In this document: in pieces, positions 24,615 to 32,854 of the stretch
Layout of the letters: each line of letters begins with the position of its first letter
How positions within the stretch are numbered: position 1 is the stretch's first letter
NCBI RefSeq assembly: GCF_021568775.1
Contig: NZ_JAKGSG010000005.1
Location: 124,001 to 188,000 of the forward strand
DNA length: 64,000 nt
Direction: 5' to 3'
DNA from: Antribacter soli
GTDB taxonomy: Bacteria > Actinomycetota > Actinomycetes > Actinomycetales > Cellulomonadaceae
Position numbers and translations under genes: made by a program
Notes under the pieces: generated by a model
The model's input: only the letters and a program-made list of their open reading frames with translations
Database searches by the model: none
What the model was told of the DNA's origin: nothing

Positions 24615-25991
24615 TCAGACCCGGGCAGCGTGCATCGCGCCGCGCCCGTAGACGAACCACGTGACGGCGGCCATGACCACGTACGCCCCGATGAACACGT
24701 ACAGCGCCGGCACGAGCGACCCGTACGCCGTGGTGGACATCGCGAACCCGCGCGGGATCAGGAAGCCTCCGAACGCACCCACCGCACCGGCGATGCCGAT
24801 GCAGCCGGCGGCGGCCTTCAGCGTGCCGCCCGAGACCCGGAAGACCGCCGGGATCATGCGGTAGACGGACCCGTTGCCGATGCCGGTCGCGACGAACAGC
24901 AGCAGGAAGGAGCCGAAGAACAGGGGGAAGCTGTGGGAGCCGAGCGCGTAGATCGCGCCGAGGGTGCCGATCGTCATCACGGCGAAGGCGCTGATGGTGA
25001 CACGGACGCCGCCGATCTTGTCGGAGAGGATGCCGCCGAGCGGCCGCGACACGGAGCCCACGAGGGCACCCATGAAGGCGATCGAGAGGGTCATCTCCGG
25101 GAACTGGCCCTTGAGCAGCGTCGGGAACGCGCCGGAGAACCCGATGAACGAGCCGAAGGTGCCGATGTAGATGAAGGAGATGATCCACGTGTGGCGGTCA
25201 CGGACCGCGACGGCGAAGGACCGGGGGTCAGCCTTCGCAGTGCTCAGGTTGTCCATGTAGCGCCACGCCAGGATCGCGGCGAGCAGCACGAACGGGATGA
25301 AGATCAGGCCGGCACGCTCGAGCGAGACGCCCGCGGCGGTGACGATGACCAGCGGGACCACGAGCTGCACGGCCGCGGTTCCGAGGTTGCCGCCCGCGGC
25401 GTTCCAGCCGAGCGCCGCGCCCTTCTCCTTCTCCGGGTAGAAGAACGAGATGTTGGCCATCGACGAGGCGAAGTTGCCGCCGCCGAGGCCGGCGAGCGCC
25501 GCGACGCCGAGCATCACCGGGAAGGGGGTCTGCGGGTTCTGCACCACGACGGCGAGCGCGCTGACCGGCAGCAGGAGCAGCAGCGCCGAGACGATCGTCC
25601 AGTTGCGGCCGCCGAAGACGGGCACCGCGAACGTGTAGGGGATGCGGAGCGTGGCACCGACGAGGCTCGGGACCGCGATGAGCCAGAACATCTGGTCGAC
25701 GGTGAGCGTGAAGCCGGCGGCCGGCAGCTGGGGCACGACGATCGACCAGAGGGCCCACGCCGCGAAGCCGAGGAACTCCGCGAAGATCGAGGCGATCAGG
25801 TTGCGGCGGGCGATCTTCTTGCCGCCGTCGTGCCAGAGGGTCTCATCCTCGGGGTCCCAGTGCTCGATCCAGCGGCCGGTGCGGTGCCGGTGCGCGGTGG
25901 TGGTCGCAGTCGCAGTGGGGGTGGCGACAGCCTGAGCCTCGACGGGGCTCGAGGCGTTCGTGGGCTCGTCTTGCGTGGTCCGAGCGGACAT
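24615..25991 (-). CDS. narK: MFS nitrate/nitrite transporter
   Basis: A 458-residue protein with about 12 membrane segments. The NarK signature GLGGGNFASSMANISFFYP is in the first half, and a second glycine-rich stretch (ATGIGNGSVYRMIPAVF) is in the second. It imports nitrate and may export nitrite. The ATG at 25991 has GGGAGGA seven bases upstream, better than an in-frame start 28 codons earlier. It is the first gene of the seven-gene nitrate operon, with a GlnR-like box 120-158 bases upstream. Confidence 0.93.
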   Translation of the reverse strand: MSARTTQDEPTNASSPVEAQAVATPTATATTTAHRHRTGRWIEHWDPEDETLWHDGGKKIARRNLIASIFAEFLGFAAWALWSIVVPQLPAAGFTLTVDQMFWLIAVPSLVGATLRIPYTFAVPVFGGRNWTIVSALLLLLPVSALAVVVQNPQTPFPVMLGVAALAGLGGGNFASSMANISFFYPEKEKGAALGWNAAGGNLGTAAVQLVVPLVIVTAAGVSLERAGLIFIPFVLLAAILAWRYMDNLSTAKADPRSFAVAVRDRHTWIISFIYIGTFGSFIGFSGAFPTLLKGQFPEMTLSIAFMGALVGSVSRPLGGILSDKIGGVRVTISAFAVMTIGTLGAIYALGSHSFPLFFGSFLLLFVATGIGNGSVYRMIPAVFRVSGGTLKAAAGCIGIAGAVGAFGGFLIPRGFAMSTTAYGSLVPALYVFIGAYVVMAAVTWFVYGRGAMHAARV

Positions 25992-26110
25992 GGGGGCGTC
26001 CTCCCTGGGCGTAGGCCCGACTGACGCCGGGCTGGCCTGGCCCCCGGCGGGCGCCGGGTTCCTGGGCCGGCCCAACGTCGGACCGGTGAGGTGAACGCTA
26101 AGTATTCGGT

Positions 26111-26149
26111 GTTTCCAGGCCCGTCATGGCGCAGTTAATCGACCGTAAG
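26111..26149 (-). promoter_or_regulatory. GlnR-like box upstream of the nitrate operon
   Basis: On the minus strand: CTTAC-n6-TTAAC-n6-ATGAC-n7-GAAAC. The actinobacterial GlnR consensus is two copies of GTnAC-n6-GnAAC, and all four half-sites here keep the AC core at nearly the right spacing (the last gap is 7, not 6). GlnR controls nitrate and nitrite assimilation genes in Streptomyces, Mycobacterium and Amycolatopsis, so the location fits. Confidence 0.55.
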
Positions 26150-26387
26150 GAAGAACGCACAGGCCTCGGGGCCCCGCTGTGAGGGCGATCAGCGGATGCG
26201 CTCTGCGCGCCCCAGGCCGGACTCCGAGACATGACGTGCGAGGACGCGCCCCCGGCCGGGCCGGCGCCCGCGACGCGGGCGGGTGCGGAGCCGGCCCCGC
26301 GCCGCGTGCGATCGTGACGCGTGTCACACCGGCGACAGGACCTCGACCCGGTGGAGTCTCACGGGTGCGATCCTGGCCGAGGGGTCT
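26150..26387. other. Intergenic region between narK and moeA, no gene seen
   Basis: This is the central part of the 497-bp divergent region. No reading frame here has a plausible start, RBS and codon pattern. Local composition is more mixed than in the flanking genes. The regulatory content I can support lies at its two edges: the GlnR-like box and the inverted repeats before moeA. Confidence 0.5.
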
Positions 26388-26414
26388 CTCGACGTCAAGA
26401 GACTTGACGTCGAG
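26388..26414. promoter_or_regulatory. 12-bp-arm palindrome upstream of moeA
   Basis: CTCGACGTCAAG (26388-26399), a 3-base centre, then CTTGACGTCGAG (26403-26414). It ends 74 bases before the moeA ATG. It is either an operator for a dimeric regulator or a stable RNA hairpin in the 5' leader. Confidence 0.6.
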
Positions 26415-26415
26415 C

Positions 26416-26445
26416 CCTCACAGGGTGGATTCGACTCCTGTGAGG
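26416..26445. promoter_or_regulatory. Second inverted repeat upstream of moeA
   Basis: CCTCACAGG (26416-26424) and CCTGTGAGG (26437-26445) are perfect 9-bp arms around a 12-base centre, one base after the preceding palindrome. The pair lies 43 bases before the moeA start. TAGCGT six bases before the ATG could be a -10 box of a leaderless transcript, which would put both dyads at or above the promoter. Confidence 0.55.
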
Positions 26446-26488
26446 ACCGCGCAACGCCAACCGAACATCCCGCGCCTAGCGTGGTTCC

Positions 26489-27766
26489 ATGGCCCCCGCG
26501 CTGCGCAGCATCACCGAGCACGTCGAGCGCGTGCTCGCGCTGGTCGCACCGCTGCCGGCAGTGGCCGCCGGGCTCGCAGAACTGGTGGACGGCCCTCCGC
26601 CCGTGCTCGCCGAGGACGCCGTCGCGGCCGACGCCGTACCCCCCTTCGACAACTCCGCGATGGACGGCTACGCCGTCCGCCTGGCCGACCTCCCGCTGTC
26701 CGGCGAACCCGTCACCCTGCGCGTCACCGGCGAGATCCCGGCGGCCGCCGGCTCCGGGGCGCGGCTGGGGCCCGGCGAAGCCGTGCGGATCATGACCGGG
26801 GCGCCCCTGCCGCCCGGCGCGGACGCCGTCGTCCCGGTGGAGCGGACGTCGACGGGGCGCTTCGTCGCGGGCGCGTCCGCGGACGAGACCACGGTGACGC
26901 TCGCGCGCCAGGCCCGGCTGCACGTACGCCGGCGGGGCGAGGACGTCGAACCCGGGACGGTGCTCGGCCACGCCGGGGCCGAGGCGACGGCGACGGTCGT
27001 GGCGGCCCTGGCGGCGTCGGGCCTCGCCGCGGTGCGGGTGCACCGGCGGCCCCGCGTGGCCGTGATCGCGACGGGGTCCGAGCTGGTCCCCGCCGGGATG
27101 CCCCGCAGGCCCGGGCAGATCACCGACTCGAACTCGCTCATGCTCGCCGCCGCAGCCCGGGCCACCGGCTCGGACGTGCTGCGCCTCGGCCCCGTGCCGG
27201 ACTCTGCCGACGCCCTGCGCGCCACCCTCGACCAGGCGGCGGGCGCGGGGGCGGACCTGATCGTGACCGCCGGCGGCGTCTCGGCCGGCGCCGCGGACGT
27301 GGTGCGCGAGGTCCTCGCTCTCGGTCAGGACGCCGCCGTGAGCGACGTGGACGTCGCCGGGGTCGGGATGCAGCCCGGCCGTCCCCAGGCGCTCGCCCGC
27401 CTGCGCGGCGTGCCGTGGATCGCGGTGCCGGGCAACCCGGTGAGCGCGTACGTGTCGTTCGCGCTGTTCGTGCGGCCCGCGATCGCGCGGCTGCGCGGGC
27501 TCGCCGTGCCGGGGCTCGCGTTCGAGCACCGGCGGACCGCCTCGGGGTGGACCAGCCCGCCGGGGCGCGAGCAGGTGCTGCCGGTCCGGGTGCTGCCCAC
27601 GGGCGAGGTCGAGCCGGTGCTCGTGGCGTCCGGCGGCGGCGGCGGCGGTCACCTCGTGTCCACGCTGGCCGGCTCCGACGGCCTGGCGGTCGTGGCGGCG
27701 GACGTCGAGAAGGTCGGGCCCGGGGACGTGGTCCGGGTCCTGCTGCACGGGGCACCCCGTGGATGA
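26489..27766 (+). CDS. moeA: Molybdopterin molybdenumtransferase
   Basis: A 425-residue protein. Signatures in order: FDNSAMDGYAV near residue 55, GEAVRIMTGAPLPPGADAVV, ITDSNSLMLAA, VTAGGVSAGAADVV, and VPGNPVSAYVSFALFVRP. It inserts molybdate into adenylylated molybdopterin. It is divergent from the nitrate operon and overlaps mobA by 8 bases, so it supplies the nitrate reductase with Moco. The ATG is six bases after a TAGCGT, suggesting a leaderless message. Confidence 0.95.
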   Translation: MAPALRSITEHVERVLALVAPLPAVAAGLAELVDGPPPVLAEDAVAADAVPPFDNSAMDGYAVRLADLPLSGEPVTLRVTGEIPAAAGSGARLGPGEAVRIMTGAPLPPGADAVVPVERTSTGRFVAGASADETTVTLARQARLHVRRRGEDVEPGTVLGHAGAEATATVVAALAASGLAAVRVHRRPRVAVIATGSELVPAGMPRRPGQITDSNSLMLAAAARATGSDVLRLGPVPDSADALRATLDQAAGAGADLIVTAGGVSAGAADVVREVLALGQDAAVSDVDVAGVGMQPGRPQALARLRGVPWIAVPGNPVSAYVSFALFVRPAIARLRGLAVPGLAFEHRRTASGWTSPPGREQVLPVRVLPTGEVEPVLVASGGGGGGHLVSTLAGSDGLAVVAADVEKVGPGDVVRVLLHGAPRG

Positions 27767-28421
27767 CTTGGCGTTCGACGCCGTGATCCTCGCCGGGGGT
27801 CGCGCCTCCCGGCTCGGCGGCACGCCCAAGCCCGGCCTCCGCACCGACGGCGGCTCGCTCCTCGACCGCGCGCTCGGAGCGGCGGAGGGCGCGCGGCGGG
27901 TGGCCGTCGTCGGACCGGAGGACCTGCGGCCCGGCCTCGCGGACCGGGTCGTGACGACCCGCGAGGACCCGCCGTTCGGCGGGCCGGTCGCCGGCCTGGC
28001 CGCGGGCCTCGCCGCGCTGCCCGACGCCGGCGCCGCCCCCTGGGTGCTGGTCCTCGCCGTCGACGTGCCCCGGGCGGCCGCGGCCGTGCCGCTGCTCCTC
28101 CGCGCCGTCGCGCAGGAGCCGCAGGCACCGCCCGGCGCCCACCTGACGAGCGCCGGGCGGGCGCAATGGCTCGTCGGCCTCTACCGTCGGGGCGTGCTGG
28201 TGGAGCGGCTGAACGCGCTCCGCGCGGAGACGGGCGGCGTGCACGGCGCGTCGGTCCGGGGGCTCGTCGGGGGGCTGGCGTTCCTGGAGGTCCCCGACCC
28301 GGGTGGCCTCGCCGACGACGTCGACACCTGGGCCGACGCCGCCCGGCTCGGGGTCGCGGCACCCGACGCCGCACCGGGCGCCGCTTCGGACACTGCATCG
28401 GACACCGTGGAGGACGCATGA
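27759..28421 (+). CDS. mobA: Molybdenum cofactor guanylyltransferase
   Basis: A 220-residue nucleotidyltransferase. The N-terminal ILAGGRASRLGGTPKPGL matches the MobA LAGGxSxRxGxxK loop with the catalytic Lys, followed by FGGPVAGLAAGLAAL and VLAVDVPRAAAA. It attaches GMP to Moco to make the MGD form used by the nitrate reductase. The acidic, Ala-rich C-terminal 25 residues look unstructured. Its stop overlaps the next gene (ATGA). Confidence 0.88.
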   Translation: MDDLAFDAVILAGGRASRLGGTPKPGLRTDGGSLLDRALGAAEGARRVAVVGPEDLRPGLADRVVTTREDPPFGGPVAGLAAGLAALPDAGAAPWVLVLAVDVPRAAAAVPLLLRAVAQEPQAPPGAHLTSAGRAQWLVGLYRRGVLVERLNALRAETGGVHGASVRGLVGGLAFLEVPDPGGLADDVDTWADAARLGVAAPDAAPGAASDTASDTVEDA

Positions 28422-28687
28422 GCGACGTACAGCGCTGGACCGAGGCACTCGAGGCCGAGCTCGGCCTCGCCCCGGGCACGGTGGACGTGCAGGCGGTGCT
28501 CGACCTGGCCCGCGACGCCGCGCACGCCGTCGCCCGGCCTGCGGCCCCGGTGACGACCTATGCGGTCGGCTACGTGGAGGGCCTGGCGGCGGGGCGCGCG
28601 GCGGCGGGGCACGACGCGGGAACAGCGGCGACGTCGTACAGCCCGGCGGATCTGGCCCGTCGCCTGGCGGACCGCTGGGAGCCCTGA
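28418..28687 (+). CDS. DUF6457-type small protein
   Basis: An 89-residue helical protein (MSDVQRWTEALEAELGL; VLDLARDAAHAVARPAAPVT; AVGYVEGLAAGRAAA). Small proteins of this type lie next to, or are fused to, MobA in actinobacteria, which is the basis for the DUF6457 call from memory. The ATGA overlap with mobA indicates coupled expression. It may help Moco delivery, but its function is unknown. Confidence 0.7.
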   Translation: MSDVQRWTEALEAELGLAPGTVDVQAVLDLARDAAHAVARPAAPVTTYAVGYVEGLAAGRAAAGHDAGTAATSYSPADLARRLADRWEP

Positions 28688-28733
28688 CCGGCCCGAAGAC
28701 CGGCGTCCCGGCGGGCGGTGGGACACTTTCGAG

Positions 28734-31196
28734 GTGTCCGTCGACGTCACCCACCCGCTCCTCGACGTCCTGCTGGCCGGCGGGACGCGCGAGGACCGCC
28801 TCACCCATGTCCGGGTGCTGCCTGCGCGCGAGGCCGCGTTGGCTGACTGGCCGGTCTGGGCCGACGCCGCGATCGTGGCGGGATACCGCAAGCTCGGCGT
28901 CGACCGGCCGTGGGTGCACCAGGTCGAGGCAGCCGAGGCGGCCTGGGCGCGACGGCATGTGGCGCTGGCGACGTCGACCGGCTCGGGCAAGTCGCTGGCG
29001 TTCTGGCTACCGGCGCTGACGTCGGTCCGGGCGGACGTCGCGGCGGCGACGGTCGACCCTGGGCGGATCGAGACCTCGGCCCGGCGCGGCACCGTGATCT
29101 ACCTGTCGCCGACGAAGGCGCTCGCGGCGGACCAGCTCCACTCCCTCCAGGGCCTCCTGGACGCGGCGGGCACGCGCGACCTGCGCGTCGCCACCTGCGA
29201 CGGCGACACACCGCGCGAGGAGCGCACCTGGGTGCAGGAGCACGCCGACGTCGTGCTCACCAACCCCGACTTCCTGCACTTCTCGCTCCTGCCGAACCAT
29301 CGCCGGTGGGCCCGGCTGCTCCGGGGGCTGCGGTACGTCGTCGTGGACGAGGGGCATGCGTACCGCGGGGTCTTCGGCGCGCACGTGTCGCTCGTGCTGC
29401 GCCGGCTGGCGCGCCTCGCGGCGCACTACGGGCCGGGCGCGCCGACGTTCGTGGTCGCGTCGGCCACGACGGCGGAGCCGGCGGTCAGCGCGGCACGGCT
29501 CGTCGGCGCGCTGCCCGACGACGTCGTGGCCGTCACCCGGGACACGTCGCCCTCGGGGCGGCGGACGTTCGCGCTCTGGCAGCCGCCCGAGGTGGCGGGC
29601 TGGCGGCGGGCCGAGCCCGAGGAGGAGGTGCAGGCGCAGCCGGGCGACGCACCCCTCGTCGCGACCGAGAAGGGCGGCGCCGCCCACCCGCGCCGCTCCG
29701 CGACCGCCGAGGTCGCCGACCTGCTTGCCGACCTGGCGGCCCACGGCGCGCGGACCCTCGCGTTCACGCGCAGCCGCCGCGGTGCCGAGTCGGTCGCCAC
29801 GCAGACGCGGGACCACCTTCGGCGCGCTGCGCCCGCCCTCGCCGGCCGCGTCGCCGCCTACCGCGGCGGGTACCTGCCTGAGGAGCGGCGCGAGCTGGAG
29901 CGCGCCCTGCGCACCGGCGAGCTGCTCGGCCTGGCGACGACGAACGCGCTCGAGCTCGGCGTCGACATCTCGGGCCTCGACGCGGTGCTCATGGCGGGCT
30001 GGCCCGGTACGCGCATGTCGCTGTGGCAGCAGGCCGGCCGCGCGGGCCGGGCGGGAGCCGACGGTCTCGTCGCCTTCGTCGCGCGCGAGGACCCGCTCGA
30101 CACCTACCTGGTGCAGCACCCGGAGGCCGTGTTCGAGGCGCCGCTCGAGGCGACGGTCTTCGACCCCGCGAACCCGTACGTGCTGGCCCCGCACCTGTGC
30201 GCGGCGGCGCAGGAGGTGCCGCTCCGGTCCGAGGACCTCGGGGCGTTCGGCGAGCCCGCCGTGGTGCGCGACATCCTCGAGGTGCTCGTCGCGCGGGGCG
30301 CGCTCCGCCGCCGCTCGACCGGCTGGTACTGGACCCACGCGCAGCCGGCGTCGGGCCTCACGGACCTGCGCGGTGCCGGCGGCTCACCGGTGCGCGTGGT
30401 CGAGGCTGTGACGGGGCGGCTGCTCGGCACCGTCGACGCGGGCTCCGCCGACGGGCAGGTGCACGACGGGGCCGTGTACGTGCACCAGGGCGTCACCTAT
30501 GTGGTGGACCGGCTCGACCTCGAAGACCACGTGGCGCTCGTCGTGCGGCGCGACGTGGACCACGGGACCTGGTCGCGGGAGGTCATGGAGATCGCGATCT
30601 CGCCCGACGAGGAGGGCTCGTCCCGGCCCGTGGTCGAGCGGGACTGGGGCCCGGTCGCGTGGGGGCTCGGCCCCGTCGAGGTGACGTCGCAGGTGGTGAG
30701 CTTCCAGCGTCGTCGGCTCCCGGACATGCAGGTGCTCGGCACCGAGGCCCTCGACCTGCCGTCGCACACACTCAGGACGACGGCGGTGTGGTGGACCGTC
30801 CCCGACTTCGTGCTGCGGGCCGCGGGCGTGACCGCCGAGGAGACGCCCGGCGCGCTGCACGCGGCCGAGCACGCGTCGATCGGCCTGCTCCCGCTCCTGG
30901 CCACCTGCGACCGCTGGGACCTGGGCGGCGTGTCCACCGAGCTGCACGCCGACACGGGGCAGGCGACCGTGTTCGTGTACGACGGGTACCCGGGCGGGGC
31001 GGGGTTCGCGGAGCGTGGCTTCGAGCTGGGGGCGACCTGGCTCCGGGCGACACGGGAGGCGATCGCGGCGTGCTCCTGCGCCGAGGGCTGCCCGGCGTGC
31101 GTACAGTCCCCCAAGTGCGGCAGCTACAACTCGCCGCTCGACAAGGCCGCCGCCGTGCGGCTGCTTGACGCCGTCCTGGCGCACGCTCCCGAGTGA
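28734..31196 (+). CDS. DEAD/DEAH-box helicase with C-terminal DUF1998 zinc region (MrfA/YprA-like)
   Basis: An 820-residue SF2 helicase. Walker A is TSTGSGKSLAF near residue 85, motif II VVDEGH near 206, motif III SATT, motif VI QQAGRAGRAG. The C-terminal DUF1998 region carries CSCAEGCPACVQSPKC, a four-Cys zinc site. B. subtilis MrfA of this family acts in mitomycin-C repair. The GTG at 28734 is chosen because the protein then begins just before the conserved PLLDVLL segment; the RBS is weak. It follows the moeA operon after 46 bp. Confidence 0.88.
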   Translation: MSVDVTHPLLDVLLAGGTREDRLTHVRVLPAREAALADWPVWADAAIVAGYRKLGVDRPWVHQVEAAEAAWARRHVALATSTGSGKSLAFWLPALTSVRADVAAATVDPGRIETSARRGTVIYLSPTKALAADQLHSLQGLLDAAGTRDLRVATCDGDTPREERTWVQEHADVVLTNPDFLHFSLLPNHRRWARLLRGLRYVVVDEGHAYRGVFGAHVSLVLRRLARLAAHYGPGAPTFVVASATTAEPAVSAARLVGALPDDVVAVTRDTSPSGRRTFALWQPPEVAGWRRAEPEEEVQAQPGDAPLVATEKGGAAHPRRSATAEVADLLADLAAHGARTLAFTRSRRGAESVATQTRDHLRRAAPALAGRVAAYRGGYLPEERRELERALRTGELLGLATTNALELGVDISGLDAVLMAGWPGTRMSLWQQAGRAGRAGADGLVAFVAREDPLDTYLVQHPEAVFEAPLEATVFDPANPYVLAPHLCAAAQEVPLRSEDLGAFGEPAVVRDILEVLVARGALRRRSTGWYWTHAQPASGLTDLRGAGGSPVRVVEAVTGRLLGTVDAGSADGQVHDGAVYVHQGVTYVVDRLDLEDHVALVVRRDVDHGTWSREVMEIAISPDEEGSSRPVVERDWGPVAWGLGPVEVTSQVVSFQRRRLPDMQVLGTEALDLPSHTLRTTAVWWTVPDFVLRAAGVTAEETPGALHAAEHASIGLLPLLATCDRWDLGGVSTELHADTGQATVFVYDGYPGGAGFAERGFELGATWLRATREAIAACSCAEGCPACVQSPKCGSYNSPLDKAAAVRLLDAVLAHAPE

Positions 31197-31227
31197 CACG
31201 ACTCACCCATCCACAAGGTGAAGAGTT

Positions 31228-31255
31228 ATGCACCTTTATTCCATCTTAGGTGCAT
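31228..31255. promoter_or_regulatory. Palindromic operator candidate before the alpha/beta hydrolase
   Basis: ATGCACCT (31228-31235) and AGGTGCAT (31248-31255) are perfect 8-bp arms around a 12-base AT-rich centre, ending 19 bases before the hydrolase ATG. The region from 31205 to 31265 is AT-rich for this genome, as expected of a promoter. The regulator is not encoded next to it. Confidence 0.6.
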
Positions 31256-31274
31256 GTTTGCCTAGGCTGATGGC

Positions 31275-32153
31275 ATGAGCGTCGAACTGGCATCGCCGCA
31301 GGTCACTGTCCACAACGACGAATCCCGACGATCCTTCTCCGACTCCTCCGCACCACGCCCCGTCCGCGTGACCCTCTGGGATCGGGACTCGTTCGACCGG
31401 ACCGCGCCCACCGTCGTCGTCTCACACGGGGCCGGCGGCTCCGTCGCCGCCATGGACTGGCTCGTCGATCCCCTTGTCGCTGCCGGCTTTCGGGTCGCGG
31501 CGGTGGACCATCACGGGGCGAGCACCGCCGTGGGCTACGAGCCCGAAGGCTTCATCTTTCCCTGGGAGAGGGCACGTGACCTGCGGGTCGCCCTCGACCT
31601 CCTGGAGGGCAACGGCCCGCTCGGCGCCGTCGGCGCGGCCGGGTTCTCGGCCGGCGCCTACGCGGCTGCCGCCCTGGCGGGCGCGCGCCTGGACCGCCGG
31701 ATCATCGGCGGCATCTTCACCGGCCGCATCCCGTTCGCCAAGATCCCCGAGTACCCCGGGGTCCTCGAGATCGTCCAGAACAAGTACACCTTCGCCGAGC
31801 TCATCGCCTTCGCAGCCGACTCAGCCTCCGACATGACGGACTCCCGCGTCTCCTCGGTGTTCCAGGTCGCACCGCTCGGCTCGATCGTGGACAAGTCCAG
31901 CCTCGCGACGATCAACCTGCCGGTCGAGACCTGGTGGGGCGGCGCCGACCGGGTCACGCCGCTGGCCACCGACGTGCGGCCGTATCTCGACCTGGTGCCG
32001 GGCATCACCGGGCACCAGATCGGGCCGCGAGTGCGCCACCAAGACTTCTTCCCCGTCCGTAACGCCGACCGCGACGCCCGGGCGCGGATGGGCGAGGCAG
32101 CCGTGTCCTTCTTCCGTCGCACCCTCGTCGAGGGGGAGGTCAGCGAGCGGTAG
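31275..32153 (+). CDS. Alpha/beta hydrolase (dienelactone hydrolase/PAF-acetylhydrolase-like)
   Basis: A 292-residue protein. VVVSHGAGGSVAAMDWL forms the oxyanion region near residue 47-60, and GAAGFSAGAYAAAAL near 118 is the nucleophile elbow with Ser. The acid is likely within WWGGADRVTPL and the His within PRVRHQDFFP near 255. No signal peptide is seen, so it is probably cytoplasmic. The substrate is unknown. It has a private AT-rich promoter with a palindromic operator candidate. Confidence 0.82.
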   Translation: MSVELASPQVTVHNDESRRSFSDSSAPRPVRVTLWDRDSFDRTAPTVVVSHGAGGSVAAMDWLVDPLVAAGFRVAAVDHHGASTAVGYEPEGFIFPWERARDLRVALDLLEGNGPLGAVGAAGFSAGAYAAAALAGARLDRRIIGGIFTGRIPFAKIPEYPGVLEIVQNKYTFAELIAFAADSASDMTDSRVSSVFQVAPLGSIVDKSSLATINLPVETWWGGADRVTPLATDVRPYLDLVPGITGHQIGPRVRHQDFFPVRNADRDARARMGEAAVSFFRRTLVEGEVSER

Positions 32154-32206
32154 GGCCGCGGTCAACGCTTCCCCGAAGGGTCCCTGACCTGCGAAAATGC
32201 CAGTCC

Positions 32207-32398
32207 ATGAGTGACATCACGACTCGTCGGGTGCCGCCAGGACCCATCCTGGACGCCTTCCGCGAGCACCGCTGGCTCCCCGCGTGGTGGACCGACGTGC
32301 CGCGGATGGCGCTCGAGGCAGCCCTCGAGCTCGCCGACCTCGACCCGCGCCGGCTGCACCTCGCCGACGACGGGTCGATCGACGTGCGCAACGCCTGA
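32207..32398 (+). CDS. Small hypothetical protein (63 aa)
   Basis: Sequence begins MSDITTRRVPPGPILDAF and contains a Trp-rich patch (HRWLPAWWTDVPRMALEAAL) followed by LADLDPRRLHLADDGSIDVR. I do not recognise it. It sits between the hydrolase and the convergent Tad gene cluster. Its codon pattern is consistent with a real gene, but it is short. Confidence 0.55.
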   Translation: MSDITTRRVPPGPILDAFREHRWLPAWWTDVPRMALEAALELADLDPRRLHLADDGSIDVRNA

Positions 32399-32443
32399 GC
32401 GCACGGGCGGCCCGGGCGACACAGGCAGCAGAGGCGGCCCGGA

Positions 32444-32854
32444 TCATGGCACCTGGCGGGGGCCCGCCCGGGCCGCCGCGCGGGCCTCGCCCAGGACGCC
32501 CGCCCACGGGCCCGGCGTCTGTAGGCCGGCAGCCCGCGCGGCGACCACCCGCACGGTGCCGCCACCGCCGGGCTCGCACGAGACGAGGCGGGAACCGCTC
32601 CTCCGCACCACCTCCTGCGCCGTGACGCAGGCGTCGAAGCCGTCGCGCAGCGCTGTGGCCCCGGCGAGCGCCCCGAGATCGGCAGCCGCCTGGGCAGCGC
32701 CGCGCGCCGCCTGCGCCGCCCCGAGCACGGCCAGCCCCAGCCCGAGCAGCAGCGCGACTGCCACGACCCCGAGCACGAGCACCGTCCCGGCGCCGCGCTC
32801 GCCGAGGCGGGCGCCGCGCTCGCCCGACCGGCAGGCAGCGACCCGGCTCGTCAC
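32444..32854 (-). CDS. TadE/TadG-like membrane protein (Rv3654c-like)
   Basis: A 136-residue protein from the GTG at 32854, overlapping the TadE stop (GTGA). ERGAGTVLVLGVVAVALLLGL near residue 16 is a TadE-type N-terminal span preceded by basic residues. QAARGAAQAAADLGALAGAT follows. Two Cys (DACVTA; VSCEPG) probably form a disulfide outside. It is the last gene of the Tad/Flp cluster, likely a pseudopilin-like component. Confidence 0.75.
   Translation of the reverse strand: MTSRVAACRSGERGARLGERGAGTVLVLGVVAVALLLGLGLAVLGAAQAARGAAQAAADLGALAGATALRDGFDACVTAQEVVRRSGSRLVSCEPGGGGTVRVVAARAAGLQTPGPWAGVLGEARAAARAGPRQVP

Noticed and set aside
24403-25758. Alternate-frame minus-strand open frames within narK and the nitrate reductase start
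   Set aside because: Arg/His-rich shadow translations overlapping two well-supported genes in another frame.
26416-26445. Selenocysteine-tRNA-like 3' half (TTCGACTCCTGTG resembles the T arm of bacterial selC)
   Set aside because: The would-be T loop is 12 rather than 7 bases, no matching acceptor 5' strand exists within 110 bases upstream, and no UCA anticodon arm can be drawn. The resemblance comes from the inverted repeat.
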